A DNA stretch of 13,251 nt, from assembly GCA_937127195.1 (NCBI GenBank), contig CAKZLT010000016.1:1-13251 (forward strand). The letters are read 5' to 3'. Source of the stretch: an uncultured Saprospiraceae bacterium. Lineage in GTDB: Bacteria; Bacteroidota; Bacteroidia; Chitinophagales; Saprospiraceae. The translations under genes and the position numbers were made by a program. Under the pieces are notes generated by a model. That model was not told where the DNA came from. It did no database searches and saw nothing but the letters and a program-made list of their open reading frames with translations. Of this stretch, positions 1-7,741 are shown piece after piece (the stretch's first letter is position 1; the number at the start of each line of letters is the position of its first letter).

Positions 1-1
1 A

Positions 2-1153
2 TTTCGTACATTGATTAGAAAGCGTTATGGCTCAGACGACAATTTTGATGTAATTGTTAATATTGAAAAAGGTGATTTAGAGATTTGGCGTGTTCGTGAG
101 ATAGTACAAGAAGGTGAAGTTGAAGATGAGAATATGCAAATCACTATCGAACAAGCCAACAAAATTGAGGAAGATTACGAGATAGGTGAAGAATGCTACG
201 AACAAATTAATATTACCATTTTCGGGCGTAGAGCTATTCAAGCAGCTAGTCAGACATTGAAGTCAAGAATTTCGGACTTAGAAAAAGACGAAGTTTACCG
301 TATGTATAGTGAACGTATTGGTGATTTGGTAGTTGGTGAAGTTCATCAAATCCTAAAAAGAGAAATCTTAATCATTGATGATGTAACCAACCATGAATTG
401 GTGATGCCACGAAATGAAACTATCAGAGGTGACTTTTTTAGAAAAGGCGATATGGTCAGAGGAGTTATTCGTGAAGTGAAAATGAAGAATAACAACCCTC
501 AAGTTATTGTATCTAGAACAGCTCCTGAGTTCTTAGAGAAGCTCTTAGAGCAAGAAGTACCTGAGATTGAAGATGGTTTGATTACTATTCAGCGCGTTGT
601 CAGAACGCCAGGAGTTAGAGCTAAGGTTGCGGTTGAATCTTATGATGATAGAATTGACCCTGTTGGTGCTTGTGTTGGTATGAAAGGTTCAAGAATTCAT
701 AGTATTGTGAGGGAGTTACGTAACGAGAATATTGATATTATCAACTTTACAAATAATATCAGCTTATTGATTCAAAGAACGTTGACACCAGCTAAAATTA
801 CCAACGTAGAATTGAATGAAGAAGAAAAACGTGCTGCTGTATATTTGAAGCCTGATCAAGTTTCTTTAGCAATTGGTAAGAAAGGTGTGAATATTCAATT
901 GGCAAGTAAGTTGACAGGATTCGAGATTGATGTATATCGTGATACGGATGAATTAGCAGAGTATGATGTAGATTTATCAGAATTCCGTGACGAAATCGAA
1001 AGCTGGATTTTGGATGAGTTAAAAACAGTTGGTTGTGATACAGCAAAAAGTGTTTTGGCTTTGTCTAAAGACTTTTTAGTAAGAAGAACGGACTTAGAAG
1101 AAGAAACGATTATTGAAGTACTTCGTATTTTAGAAGCTGAATTTAATAAGTAA
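2..1153 (+). CDS. nusA: Transcription termination/antitermination factor NusA (5' end cut by window)
   Basis: NusA binds RNA polymerase and nascent RNA in the cytoplasm and modulates pausing, termination and antitermination. The open frame runs in from the window edge: codons before the TTG at position 11 read F-R-T, so that TTG is an internal Leu (RTLIRKRYG), not a start. Counting from it, residues 1-95 are the end of the N-terminal polymerase-binding domain, about 98-172 the S1 domain (YSERIGDLVVGEV...), and about 195-310 two KH domains with GxxG loops GMKG (223-226) and GKKG (289-292). The rest is an acidic helical tail ending in LEAEFNK. Bacteroidota NusA is about 410 aa, so roughly 30 residues are missing upstream. 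The 3' end is complete. infB, which usually follows nusA, is absent; a hairpin array follows instead. Confidence 0.97.
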   Translation, partial: FRTLIRKRYGSDDNFDVIVNIEKGDLEIWRVREIVQEGEVEDENMQITIEQANKIEEDYEIGEECYEQINITIFGRRAIQAASQTLKSRISDLEKDEVYRMYSERIGDLVVGEVHQILKREILIIDDVTNHELVMPRNETIRGDFFRKGDMVRGVIREVKMKNNNPQVIVSRTAPEFLEKLLEQEVPEIEDGLITIQRVVRTPGVRAKVAVESYDDRIDPVGACVGMKGSRIHSIVRELRNENIDIINFTNNISLLIQRTLTPAKITNVELNEEEKRAAVYLKPDQVSLAIGKKGVNIQLASKLTGFEIDVYRDTDELAEYDVDLSEFRDEIESWILDELKTVGCDTAKSVLALSKDFLVRRTDLEEETIIEVLRILEAEFNK

Positions 1154-1202
1154 TTTCTTTGGTGATTAGTGACTGGTCTTTTATAGGTTACTTTTTTATA
1201 AA

Positions 1203-1246
1203 AAAATGCCTCATTTGTTAGTTCACACTAGCAAATGAGGCATTTT
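1203..1246 (+). terminator. Hairpin terminator after nusA
   Basis: A 19-bp stem pairs 1203-1221 with 1228-1246 around the loop TTCACA; the only imperfection is one G-T position. The right arm ends in TTTT. It lies 50 nt after the nusA stop. The minus-strand reading also ends in a T run, so it could act in both directions between the two converging genes. Confidence 0.7.
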
Positions 1247-1252
1247 CTATAA

Positions 1253-1327
1253 GTAGTGCGACGAGCTTCGTCGCCAAACCAATAAAAGTTGCTTTTGTTT
1301 AAGGAGCGACGAAGCTCGTCGCACTAC
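1253..1327. repeat. Inverted pair of self-complementary GC-rich palindromes
   Basis: The 22-nt block at 1253-1274 recurs as an exact reverse complement at 1306-1327, separated by 31 nt. Each copy also contains its own short hairpin, GCGACGA and TCGTCGC around 3 nt. The DNA can therefore form either two small hairpins or one large one. The right arm shares ACTAC (1323-1327) with the next hairpin. It has no coding frame and is much more GC-rich than its surroundings. A REP-like dispersed element is the most likely identity, but other copies in the genome cannot be seen from here. Confidence 0.7.
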
Positions 1328-1374
1328 ATAAAAAAGACGCATTCCAGTTTTGGAATGCGTCTTTTTTATGTAGT
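1323..1374 (-). terminator. Bidirectional hairpin terminator between nusA and the DUF2723 gene
   Basis: A perfect 24-bp stem pairs 1323-1346 with 1351-1374 around the loop GTTT. Its core GACGCATTCCA is flanked by A6 on one side and T6 on the other, so either strand reads as a GC-containing stem followed by a T run. It lies 12 nt after the stop codon of the minus-strand DUF2723 gene and should end that transcript. It may also back up nusA termination. Confidence 0.75.
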
Positions 1375-1386
1375 AAATACTATTTA

Positions 1387-4300
1387 CTATCCTTTTGGTC
1401 TAGGCTGTTGCGGCTGTTGTTGCTGCACATATCCACCAATAATATTTCTAATTTCATTCTTGAAATCATCATCATTTGCTTCAATCAATGAATTCAAGCG
1501 ATTGATAGAATTTTGAGTTTGTTGGTAATCAAACTGGAATGATTGCAAATCATCATTAGAAATTGAACTATAAAAATTCATATAATCAGCAGCTTCCGTT
1601 GCTAATATTCTAACGTGTTCTTTTGCTTCGTCCAACAAGCCAGCACGATAATATTCACCGATTAACATCAATGTATTATAATCATAAGGGAAATTCATGT
1701 GCGGATAAGCGTCAAAGTATTCTTCCAACAACTTAGCAACTTTGTCTTTTTGACCTATATTATTATAATGTCTAGCCAAACGGACAACTACCAAACGCAT
1801 ACTCATTACACTCGGCGCGTAACTTCTATCAACAAATAGACGCTCCTTATCAAAGTTACCCCATTTGAATTTCGTCATGATGTTATCGAAAGTTTTATCT
1901 GCTGCGATCTTACCGCTACCGATAAACCCTAAACTTCTATCAGAAGCCGTTTTTACAGGAACTAAACGGAATGCCATTCCTTCTAGTTGCAAGTAATCTG
2001 CCATTCCTAACGTCTTTTCTGGACGACAAGTTACTGCAAAGTAAATTGGTCTATCCCAATTGTTACTAGCAATAATATCCAAAACAGCCGTTTCATCCTT
2101 GATTAAATTAGTCTTACCAATCGTAAATCGAATAGGTTGAATTCTTGCAGAATCCTCTGGTAATACAGTACCATTCGCTAATACTTTTGCTTTATCAACA
2201 GGAACAGTAATTGTTTTTGTAGGTAAGAAAGACTCCGTTTTACTACCTCCTTGTAAATTCAACGGATGATCTTCACCAATAAATTTGATAACTTGCTGAA
2301 CGGTTGCGCCAGCAGGTAAGGCATCCTGTCCAGAATACATGACCTGATTTCGCTTAAATCCTCGATAACCAGCCTCTGGAATCGACATTTTAATAGCTGG
2401 TGAATTATTCACCTTTCTACGTAATTGGTCAATATACCAATCTACTGCCAAAAGACTCAAGTTTACAACACGAACGTCAGTACGAATATTTTCTACCTCT
2501 TGAGCATACCAAAGTGGATAAGTATCATTATCACCATGAGTGAAGATAATTGCGTTTTCTTCGCAAGACTCTAAGAAGTTAATGGCATAATCACGCGCTC
2601 CAGTGTGTGAACCACGACTATGGTCATCCCAGTTCTGAACCCCCATTATGATAGGCGCAGTCAACACCAACGCTAATGCCGCAAATGCTGATACATTAGA
2701 ATTCATTTTGAGTCGCTCTACGAATAGCTTCCAAATGGCAATTACTCCGAATCCCATCCACATACAATACACCATAAATGAGCCTACGAGTACGTAATCA
2801 CGCTCACGCGGTTCATTTGGAGGTTGGTTAGAGTAAGCAATAATCGCTAATCCTGTTAGTAAAAATAAGATCATTGTAACCAAGAAGTCCTTGCTGTTCG
2901 CTTTCGCGAAAAAGAACAATCCGAGTAACCCGAATATTAATGGTAAGAAATAATATTTATTACGCGCCTGATGTTGTTTCATCGTTTCAGGCAATTCACT
3001 TTGGTTGTATAATCTACCGCCATCAATTGCACTAATACCAGATAACCAATGTCCGCTTTTCACATCCCAAGGATAATATCCTTGCTCTCCATTTTGGCGA
3101 CCAGTGAAATTCCACATGAAATATCGCCAATACATCCAGTTGATTTGATAAGTGAATAAGTAGCGCATATTATCTGCCTGACTCGGTTTTTTAGTACCAA
3201 AGTACTGAGACCAAGTTTCGTGCATTTGCTTCTTTTCAATGTGACCACGACGTGGCAAAAACATCATATCCGCAGGATTGTAAATAGGAGTAATTTTTCT
3301 ATCAACCACTTCATATTTATCTCCTACGGGGGCATATCTATCTTCAGTGTCATAGCGAATCGGACGACCAGCAGCATAATGAGGACCTCTCAATAATGGA
3401 CGGTCACCATATTGCTCACGATTCAAGTACGAAGTCAAACTAAATACATCAGAAGGGTCATTCATATTAATCGGCGTATTGGCATTCGCACGAATAAGAA
3501 TAGTACCGTAAGTAGAAAAACCAATTAAAACCATACTAAAAGCAACAACAGCTTTCTGTAAGTTAGGATTGATTTTTTGGTGTGCGTAGTATAACCCAAA
3601 TACTACACCTCCAACTAACAAAACAATGAAAAACAATAAACCACTACCAAATGGTAAGCCTAAGCTATTCACGAAGAATAAGTCAAAACCAGCACCTATT
3701 TTTGGGAAGTTTAATATTAAAATGGCTTGTACTAATATCAAAACACCAGCACCAGCAGCTAAAGCAATTAAGCCTCCGCGTAAGTTGTGGTTGTTGAATT
3801 TTTTAAAATAATATAATAAAGCCAATGCAGGAAAAGTCAATAAGCTCAATAAGTGAACTCCAATTGACAAACCAGCCATATAGCAAGCAAATACTATCCA
3901 ACGGTCAGAATCCTTCGTATCTGGCAAGCTATACCATTTCAACATAGCCCAAAATACCAAAGAGGTAAAGAAGAATGACATCGCATATACCTCACCTTCT
4001 ACTGCTGAGAACCAAACAGAACTCGTAAAAGCAGTACCTAAACCAGCAACTAAACCAGCTCCAAGTGTTACGATAGTTTGTGCTGTAGTCATTTCATCAG
4101 AACGACCAACTAATGCCAATTTACCTAATGTAATTGTTGACCAAGCTGCAAATGTAGCAGCAAATGCGGTACAAACGCCTGACATCAGATTGACTGAATA
4201 AGCAATCATCGAAGGATCATTAGGGAATAAAGTCTCTGCTACAAATGTAAACATTCGACCAATCAAAAGGAATAAAGGTGCGCCAGGAGGGTGAACTACT

Positions 4301-4440
4301 TGCATTTTGTAAGCACCTGCAATAAACTCACCACAGTCCCACAAGCTACCCGTAGGCTCTGCCGAAAGTGCATATACTATCGTAGCTATGCCGAACACGA
4401 CCCAACCAACGATATTTTTAAGTTGACTAAAAGATTTCAT
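1387..4440 (-). CDS. DUF2723 (TMEM260-like) membrane protein, probable protein O-glycosyltransferase
   Basis: This 1017-aa integral membrane protein belongs to the DUF2723 family. Human TMEM260, of the same family, is a protein O-mannosyltransferase, so transfer of a sugar to exported proteins is the best inference; the bacterial substrate is not shown here. Residues 1-600 hold about a dozen hydrophobic spans. The first loop carries the conserved SLWDCGEF block with acidic D35 and E38, as expected of a GT-C-type active site, followed by HPPGAP (50-55) and EGEVYAM (148-154). A soluble stretch near 318-490 interrupts the spans, and from about 602 the protein is soluble (NWDDHSRG, FTHGDNDTYPLWYAQ), with helical TPR-like sequence near the end and a Gln/Pro-rich tail. 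Length is normal for Bacteroidota homologues. It appears to be a single-gene unit, with its own terminator downstream and the phosphatase terminator upstream. Confidence 0.9.
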   Translation of the reverse strand: MKSFSQLKNIVGWVVFGIATIVYALSAEPTGSLWDCGEFIAGAYKMQVVHPPGAPLFLLIGRMFTFVAETLFPNDPSMIAYSVNLMSGVCTAFAATFAAWSTITLGKLALVGRSDEMTTAQTIVTLGAGLVAGLGTAFTSSVWFSAVEGEVYAMSFFFTSLVFWAMLKWYSLPDTKDSDRWIVFACYMAGLSIGVHLLSLLTFPALALLYYFKKFNNHNLRGGLIALAAGAGVLILVQAILILNFPKIGAGFDLFFVNSLGLPFGSGLLFFIVLLVGGVVFGLYYAHQKINPNLQKAVVAFSMVLIGFSTYGTILIRANANTPINMNDPSDVFSLTSYLNREQYGDRPLLRGPHYAAGRPIRYDTEDRYAPVGDKYEVVDRKITPIYNPADMMFLPRRGHIEKKQMHETWSQYFGTKKPSQADNMRYLFTYQINWMYWRYFMWNFTGRQNGEQGYYPWDVKSGHWLSGISAIDGGRLYNQSELPETMKQHQARNKYYFLPLIFGLLGLFFFAKANSKDFLVTMILFLLTGLAIIAYSNQPPNEPRERDYVLVGSFMVYCMWMGFGVIAIWKLFVERLKMNSNVSAFAALALVLTAPIIMGVQNWDDHSRGSHTGARDYAINFLESCEENAIIFTHGDNDTYPLWYAQEVENIRTDVRVVNLSLLAVDWYIDQLRRKVNNSPAIKMSIPEAGYRGFKRNQVMYSGQDALPAGATVQQVIKFIGEDHPLNLQGGSKTESFLPTKTITVPVDKAKVLANGTVLPEDSARIQPIRFTIGKTNLIKDETAVLDIIASNNWDRPIYFAVTCRPEKTLGMADYLQLEGMAFRLVPVKTASDRSLGFIGSGKIAADKTFDNIMTKFKWGNFDKERLFVDRSYAPSVMSMRLVVVRLARHYNNIGQKDKVAKLLEEYFDAYPHMNFPYDYNTLMLIGEYYRAGLLDEAKEHVRILATEAADYMNFYSSISNDDLQSFQFDYQQTQNSINRLNSLIEANDDDFKNEIRNIIGGYVQQQQPQQPRPKG

Positions 4441-4518
4441 AGAATAAATTACTAAGTTCTATTGATAGATTATTTTGTTCAAAAAAAGGGAATTTTGCTT
4501 TTTGTTAGCAAAGTGTAG

Positions 4519-4526
4519 CAAAAATA
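4519..4526 (-). promoter_or_regulatory. Possible -7 box for the DUF2723 gene
   Basis: The minus strand reads TATTTTTG, matching the Bacteroidota -7 consensus TAnnTTTG, about 80 nt ahead of the start codon. No clear -33 TTG is present, and in such AT-rich sequence the match could be chance. Confidence 0.3.
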
Positions 4527-4612
4527 ATAAAATGTATAAGAGTTTTTAGTAGGAAGGCTATGATTAATAAGTCATTAACGATGCTTTAAGGATTTTTTTT
4601 AAAAAAAATTGC

Positions 4613-4654
4613 GGGTTTTCGAGTCGCAGGTTGCGAGTTGCGACTCGGAAACCC
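4613..4654 (-). terminator. Terminator of the alkaline phosphatase gene
   Basis: A 16-bp stem pairs 4613-4628 with 4639-4654, with one G-T position and a 10-nt loop. On the minus strand it starts 3 nt after the phosphatase stop codon and is followed within a few bases by T8. The stem core (CGAGTCGCA) is strongly GC-rich. Confidence 0.8.
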
Positions 4655-4657
4655 AAA

Positions 4658-5770
4658 TCATTTCTCTATTCCAAATGTTTCCATCATTTTTTTAAAAATA
4701 TCGGTATTATCATAAATTCCCATAAAGGATTCCTCATTTGGACCATAAGCAAACACAGGAACCATTTGTGCCGTATGATAATCGGTAGTGAACCCCGTTT
4801 TAAATTTCTTACGACTCGAACCATAATTAATAGAATATCCACCAGTTTCGTGATCGCTTGTTACGATGACTAATGTGTTTCCATCTGCTTCCGCAAAATC
4901 CAAAGCTCTTCCAATTACCTTATCAAAATCAAGCATTTCTTGAATGATATAATCTGAATTATTGTTATGTCCGCCCCAATCAATTTGAGAAGACTCAACC
5001 ATCAAGAAGAAGCCATTTGAGTTATGTTTTTTTAAAAAATCAATAGAAAAACTGGTTGCTAATGGTAAATAATCACGACCTTGTTCGACAGATAAAGGAA
5101 GACTTGCAGCAGTAAAATATAAAAAATTGTCTTTATAATTCGGCTCAATTTTGTCCAATGATTTTGTCATGAAGCTATTCACTTGATAGCCTTTTTGTGC
5201 TAATTCTTTAGAAATATTACGATTATCTTTTCGAGCTTCAAAGTGATTTTGTCCGCCGCCGATAAGCAAATCGACATCAGTTGTAAGTAATTGAGCAGCA
5301 ATATTTTCCATTTTTGCTCGCTTCGGATGATGTGCAAAAAAAGCCGCAGGCGTTGCATGAGCGATTTGAGAAGTGGCAACCAATCCAGCAGCAAGTCCTT
5401 TTTCTTTGACGTATTCAATAATATTTTTGGCACTTTTCAATTGAGCATCCATTCCAACTACACCATTATTGGTTTTTTTTCCTGTTGCAAATGCTGTTGC
5501 ACCAGCAGCAGAATCTGTAACTAAGTGATTAGCGGCATCCGTTTTTTGTAAACCAATAGATTTGAAACGTTCTAGGTTTAGAATAGAATCACTGGCATAC
5601 ATTCCAGCGGTAATTTGTGAAATCCCCATTCCATCACCAATTAAAAGGATAATATTTTGAGCGGTATTTGGACTTTTAGAAGCTGAAAATAATGATTTTT
5701 CAGCAGCATTTTCATTACAATTAGTGAATAGAAATAGAGAAAAGAGAGTGTAAATAGTTAATCGATTCAT
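4658..5770 (-). CDS. Alkaline phosphatase, PhoA family, secreted lipoprotein-like
   Basis: This 370-aa enzyme hydrolyses phosphate monoesters outside the cytoplasm. The N-terminus has a hydrophobic segment ending FTNC18, an imperfect lipobox, so lipid anchoring is probable but not certain. The metal and catalytic residues line up with E. coli PhoA: D46 in GDGMG, D86-S87 in TDSAAG (S87 is the phosphorylated serine), T140 in HATPAA, R151 (PhoA R166), E259-D264-H268 with PhoA spacing, D306-H307 in TSDHETGG, and H332. Two PhoA positions are changed: D153 is H138 and K328 is W265. That His/Trp pair occurs in the cold-active TAB5 and Vibrio phosphatases, and the short length also fits that group. 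It is flanked by its own terminator. I see no Pho-box, as expected outside Proteobacteria. Confidence 0.95.
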   Translation of the reverse strand: MNRLTIYTLFSLFLFTNCNENAAEKSLFSASKSPNTAQNIILLIGDGMGISQITAGMYASDSILNLERFKSIGLQKTDAANHLVTDSAAGATAFATGKKTNNGVVGMDAQLKSAKNIIEYVKEKGLAAGLVATSQIAHATPAAFFAHHPKRAKMENIAAQLLTTDVDLLIGGGQNHFEARKDNRNISKELAQKGYQVNSFMTKSLDKIEPNYKDNFLYFTAASLPLSVEQGRDYLPLATSFSIDFLKKHNSNGFFLMVESSQIDWGGHNNNSDYIIQEMLDFDKVIGRALDFAEADGNTLVIVTSDHETGGYSINYGSSRKKFKTGFTTDYHTAQMVPVFAYGPNEESFMGIYDNTDIFKKMMETFGIEK

Positions 5771-5901
5771 TACTTTTATTTCGGATGCTTTTGTTTTTTA
5801 TCAAAGAATTAAAAGTATGAAATATTATTAATATTTTTTTGTGAGATTTTTTCTGGGTGCTTCAATACTAAAAAAAATTATAACGAACAAATCATCTAGA
5901 A

Positions 5902-5956
5902 AAACAATTGGCGATTGAATGTCTTGATTATCAAGACATTCAATCGCCAATTGTTT
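5902..5956 (-). terminator. Long perfect hairpin after the small Cys-rich protein gene
   Basis: A perfect 27-nt inverted repeat pairs 5902-5928 with 5930-5956 with a single central T, so the inner few pairs must open as a loop. It lies 20 nt after the stop codon of the small minus-strand gene. On that strand the stem ends in TTGTTTT. Termination is the likely role, although the stem is unusually long and the T run short. Confidence 0.6.
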
Positions 5957-5975
5957 ATTCAAAAAAAACTAAACT

Positions 5976-6374
5976 CTAGTTATCCATAGATGATGAAGCA
6001 TGAGTTTTAGCAGGTACTTTTTTGATACTCTCAAACTTAGGTGTCGTTTTATTAGCTTGAGCAGTTGAAGACGATTTACCTTTTTTAGAGCAAGAAGAAG
6101 CGTTTTTACCTTTAGAAGCGCAACAAGATGCACCTTTTTTGGTAGTAGAAGCTTTTGAACTCAAAGAAACTTTAGTTGCTTTTGCTGACTTAGTACCTTT
6201 TGAGCAAGATGCCTTTTTGCCTTTAGAAGCACAACAAGATGCTTTCTTTTCTGCTTTTTTCACACCTAAAACGGCATTAGTTGCTTTTTCTGCGCTATTT
6301 GCCTGCTGTGCATAAGTAGTAGTTGATAAACCAACGAATGCCAAAACAGCGAATACCATTAATATCTTTTTCAT
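5976..6374 (-). CDS. Small secreted Lys/Ser/Cys-rich repeat protein, function unknown
   Basis: I do not recognise a family. The start at 6374 is chosen because it gives a clean Sec signal peptide, MKKILMVFAVLAFVGL with probable cleavage after TYA22. The frame stays open 18 codons further, but those codons would add an odd hydrophobic leader. The mature 110-aa protein is very basic and low in complexity, rich in Lys, Ser, Ala and Thr. It holds two copies of a module, ASCCASKGKKASCS at 45-58 and ASCCASKGKNASSCS at 82-96, exactly 37 residues apart. All six cysteines (47, 48, 57, 84, 85, 95) fall in these modules. Near-identical DNA at 6109-6131 and 6220-6242 shows recent internal duplication. 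Exported location and paired cysteines suggest metal binding or disulfide crosslinking, but this is only inference. Confidence 0.75.
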   Translation of the reverse strand: MKKILMVFAVLAFVGLSTTTYAQQANSAEKATNAVLGVKKAEKKASCCASKGKKASCSKGTKSAKATKVSLSSKASTTKKGASCCASKGKNASSCSKKGKSSSTAQANKTTPKFESIKKVPAKTHASSSMDN

Positions 6375-6551
6375 ATAAAACTTTATTTTTATTATATTAT
6401 ATATAATGAAATTAAAAAATCCAACCACTAATATATTATATTATAACTAACTAGTCAACATAAATACTGCCAATTAGAATAACATTAACATTTAGAAGTG
6501 TCTTTTAGGAGTGAAAAGTGATTTTTTTAGAGGCGGTCTCGTCTCTCGCAT

Positions 6552-7544
6552 CTAAACCAAATTATTTTCCATCAAATATTCAGCGATTTGAATAGCGTTA
6601 GTTGCTGCACCTTTTCTTAAGTTGTCAGAAACAACCCAAAGATTCAAAGAATTATCCGCAGAATAATCTCTACGAATACGCCCAACGAATACTTCATCGC
6701 TACCATTTGATAATAAAGGCATTGGATAAAGATTATTTTTTATGTCATCCTGTACCGTAATTCCCGATACTTCATCCAACAAACGACTAATATCTCCTTC
6801 TTCAAAATCTTTTGCAAAAGTAATATTCACGCTTTCAGAGTGTCCGCCCGTTGTCGGAATACGAACCGCCGTAGCTGTAATTCTTAAAGAATCATCTGCT
6901 AAAATTTTGCGAGTTTCGTTAACCATTTTCAACTCTTCCTTCGTGTATCCATTATCATAAAACACATCACAATGTGGAATTGCATTACCATAAATCGGGT
7001 GCGGATACGCCTTTTCGACTGTTGTATCGCCTTTGGCTTCCGCTTCATACTGTCGAACTGCTTTCACGCCCGTTCCTGTAATCGATTGATAAGTCGAAAT
7101 TACCAAACGCTCAATACCGTAAGCCTTGTGCAAAGGAGCTAAAGCCATTACCAACTGAATGGTCGAACAGTTTGGATTAGCAATAATTTTATCGTCTTTT
7201 GTTAAGCAATTTGCATTGATTTCTGGAACGACCAAACGCTTCGTTTCGTCCATTCTCCATGCCGAAGAATTATCAATTACGGTTGTACCTGCTTCTGCGT
7301 ATTTGGGCGCCCACTCCAAAGAAGTGCTGCCGCCCGCCGAAAACAAAGCAATGTCTGGTTTCGCCTTCACAGCATCTTCATTCGTTACAATCGTATAATC
7401 TTTTCCTCGGAAGTTCAGCTTTTTACCTGCTGAACGCGCTGAAGCGACAGGTATAAATTCTGTAATCGGAAAATTTCTCTCTTCTAGCAACTGACACATA
7501 ACAGTTCCTACCAATCCTGTCGCGCCTACTACCGCTACTCTCAT
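6552..7544 (-). CDS. asd: Aspartate-semialdehyde dehydrogenase
   Basis: This 330-aa cytoplasmic enzyme makes L-aspartate 4-semialdehyde from aspartyl phosphate with NADPH, the branch point for lysine/diaminopimelate, threonine and methionine. The N-terminus starts directly with the Rossmann nucleotide-binding motif VAVVGATGLVG (3-13). The catalytic cysteine is C126 in IANPNCSTIQ. Q153 in TYQSITGTG and the substrate-binding R228 and general-base H235 (VRIPTTGGHSES) are present with the usual spacing. The C-terminus contains the expected RKGAATNAIQIAE block. Length is normal. It appears monocistronic, with its own promoter-like box upstream; the adjoining OLD gene is unrelated in function. Confidence 0.97.
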   Translation of the reverse strand: MRVAVVGATGLVGTVMCQLLEERNFPITEFIPVASARSAGKKLNFRGKDYTIVTNEDAVKAKPDIALFSAGGSTSLEWAPKYAEAGTTVIDNSSAWRMDETKRLVVPEINANCLTKDDKIIANPNCSTIQLVMALAPLHKAYGIERLVISTYQSITGTGVKAVRQYEAEAKGDTTVEKAYPHPIYGNAIPHCDVFYDNGYTKEELKMVNETRKILADDSLRITATAVRIPTTGGHSESVNITFAKDFEEGDISRLLDEVSGITVQDDIKNNLYPMPLLSNGSDEVFVGRIRRDYSADNSLNLWVVSDNLRKGAATNAIQIAEYLMENNLV

Positions 7545-7621
7545 GTTGTAATGATTTTTTAAAAAGATGCTTAAAAATAAATGCCTTTTTTAGTTCGAAG
7601 ACATTTTTATAAAATTGAATG

Positions 7622-7629
7622 CAAAGGTA
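7622..7629 (-). promoter_or_regulatory. -7 promoter box for asd
   Basis: The minus strand reads TACCTTTG followed by CA, an exact match to the Bacteroidota TAnnTTTG element, 77 nt ahead of the asd start. A clear -33 TTG is not seen at the usual distance (TTA is nearest). The implied leader is about 70 nt. The rest of the 197-bp gap is A/T homopolymer tracts with no convincing terminator for the OLD gene. Confidence 0.6.
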
Positions 7630-7741
7630 CTTATTGTAATAATAGATGGGTAACTATTTTGTGATATTTTTAATTATTTTCTTTTTTTTTATAAAAAAGG
7701 TAATTGTATTGGTCTTTTTTTACAAAAAAACTAAAATTTTA

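Noticed and set aside
11..13. TTG as the start codon of the first gene
   Set aside because: The frame is open upstream to the window edge and reads F-R-T-L-I-R-K-R, typical internal NusA sequence; the gene is simply cut.
798..1046. Antisense open frames inside nusA and similar ones within the other large genes
   Set aside because: They overlap well-supported genes in other frames, carry no recognisable motifs and have compositions explained by the sense codons.
1253..1327. CRISPR-like repeats
   Set aside because: Only two inverted copies exist, with no regular direct repeats, spacers or cas genes.
6375..6428. Upstream ATG giving a 150-aa form of the small Cys-rich protein
   Set aside because: The added 18 residues are an AT-driven hydrophobic leader ahead of a complete signal peptide, so the internal ATG at 6374 is a better start.
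6405..6460. Sigma-70-like TTGACT and TATAAT upstream of the small secreted protein
   Set aside because: The two boxes are only about 7 bp apart and do not fit the Bacteroidota promoter pattern; chance in AT-rich DNA.
6525..6552. Hairpin terminator for asd around GGCGGTCTCGTCTCTCGC
   Set aside because: The possible stem has a mismatch, and on the asd strand it is followed by an A run, not a T run.
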